NCBI GenBank assembly: GCA_005788935.1
Contig: SYAK01000365.1
Location: 1 to 6,067 of the forward strand
Source of the DNA: Pseudomonadota bacterium
GTDB lineage: Bacteria; Myxococcota; UBA9042; PHBI01
Direction: 5' to 3'
Length of the DNA stretch: 6,067 nucleotides
Shown: piece after piece, positions 5,955-6,067 of the stretch
Layout: every line of letters starts with the position of its first letter
How positions within the stretch are numbered: the first letter of the stretch is position 1
Position numbers and translations under genes: made by a program
Notes under the pieces: model-generated
What the model saw: the letters and a program-made list of their open reading frames with translations, nothing else
Told to the model about the DNA's origin: nothing
The model's database searches: none

Positions 5955-6008
5955 GGTGACCATCTGTCGGCGCGACCTCTCGAGGCCGCGCGTGCGCCCT
6001 CTGCGCGA

Positions 6009-6067
6009 TCAGCGCTTCGAGAACTGGAAGCGACGGCGGGCCTTCGGGCGGCCGTACTTCTTGCGCC
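6009..6067 (-). CDS. rpsI: 30S ribosomal protein S9, C-terminal end (cut by the window edge)
   Basis: The last 18 codons and stop are present, encoding the basic tail RKKYGRPKARRRFQFSKR. This is the diagnostic end of S9: an RKKYG block, an arginine/lysine-rich stretch and the invariant terminal SKR. In known ribosome structures the S9 tail reaches into the 30S P site and its final arginine contacts the tRNA anticodon loop. The upstream part, and presumably rplM (the usual partner), lie beyond the right edge. A terminator-like hairpin follows 55 nt after the stop, so rpsI is probably the last gene of its operon. Confidence 0.93.
   Translation of the reverse strand, partial: RKKYGRPKARRRFQFSKR

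Noticed and set aside
4583..5959. A long plus-strand open frame (458 codons) opposite the glycosyltransferase gene
   Set aside because: The product is rich in Arg, Glu, Ala and Pro with no recognisable domain and lies antisense to a gene with clear family motifs. Long antisense frames are expected in GC-rich codon use.

Overview
This is a GC-rich bacterial window with six genes, all of recognisable families. The GC-rich codon use and the GyrA N-terminus suggest a delta-proteobacterial or Myxococcota-like host. That is an impression from sequence style, not a proven placement.

Layout from left to right. Positions 1-227 (minus) hold the first 75 codons of DNA gyrase subunit A, with a Shine-Dalgarno site and a convincing sigma70-type promoter at 334-362. 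Positions 228-432 are the gyrA leader and promoter region, plus a nested inverted-repeat element at 367-413. Positions 433-1221 (minus; possibly to 1254) encode a FliA/WhiG-type alternative sigma factor. Reading away from it, 1275-2006 (plus) encodes a rhomboid intramembrane serine protease that keeps all the expected active-site residues. It runs head-on into 2014-3345 (minus), UDP-glucose 6-dehydrogenase. The two stop codons are 7 nt apart and lie in the two arms of one predicted hairpin. Positions 3425-5869 (minus) encode a large membrane glycosyltransferase of family 39 (PMT/ArnT-like). After a terminator-like hairpin at 5919-5954, the window ends with the last 18 codons of ribosomal protein S9 (rpsI, minus).

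The glycosyltransferase and UDP-glucose dehydrogenase genes probably form a two-gene envelope-sugar unit. One makes UDP-glucuronate; the other is predicted to transfer a sugar from a polyprenyl-phosphate carrier outside the cytoplasmic membrane. The flanking rpsI and gyrA genes are housekeeping. The sigma factor stands alone, with no flagellar or anti-sigma gene in view. There is no tRNA, rRNA, CRISPR array, insertion sequence or prophage signal, and no intergenic gap exceeds about 205 nt.

I did not find an undescribed multi-gene system. The most interesting signals are small: symmetric or nested inverted repeats at three gene junctions, a compact rhomboid that may be rhombosortase-like, and an unusually long glycosyltransferase with an extra C-terminal soluble region.
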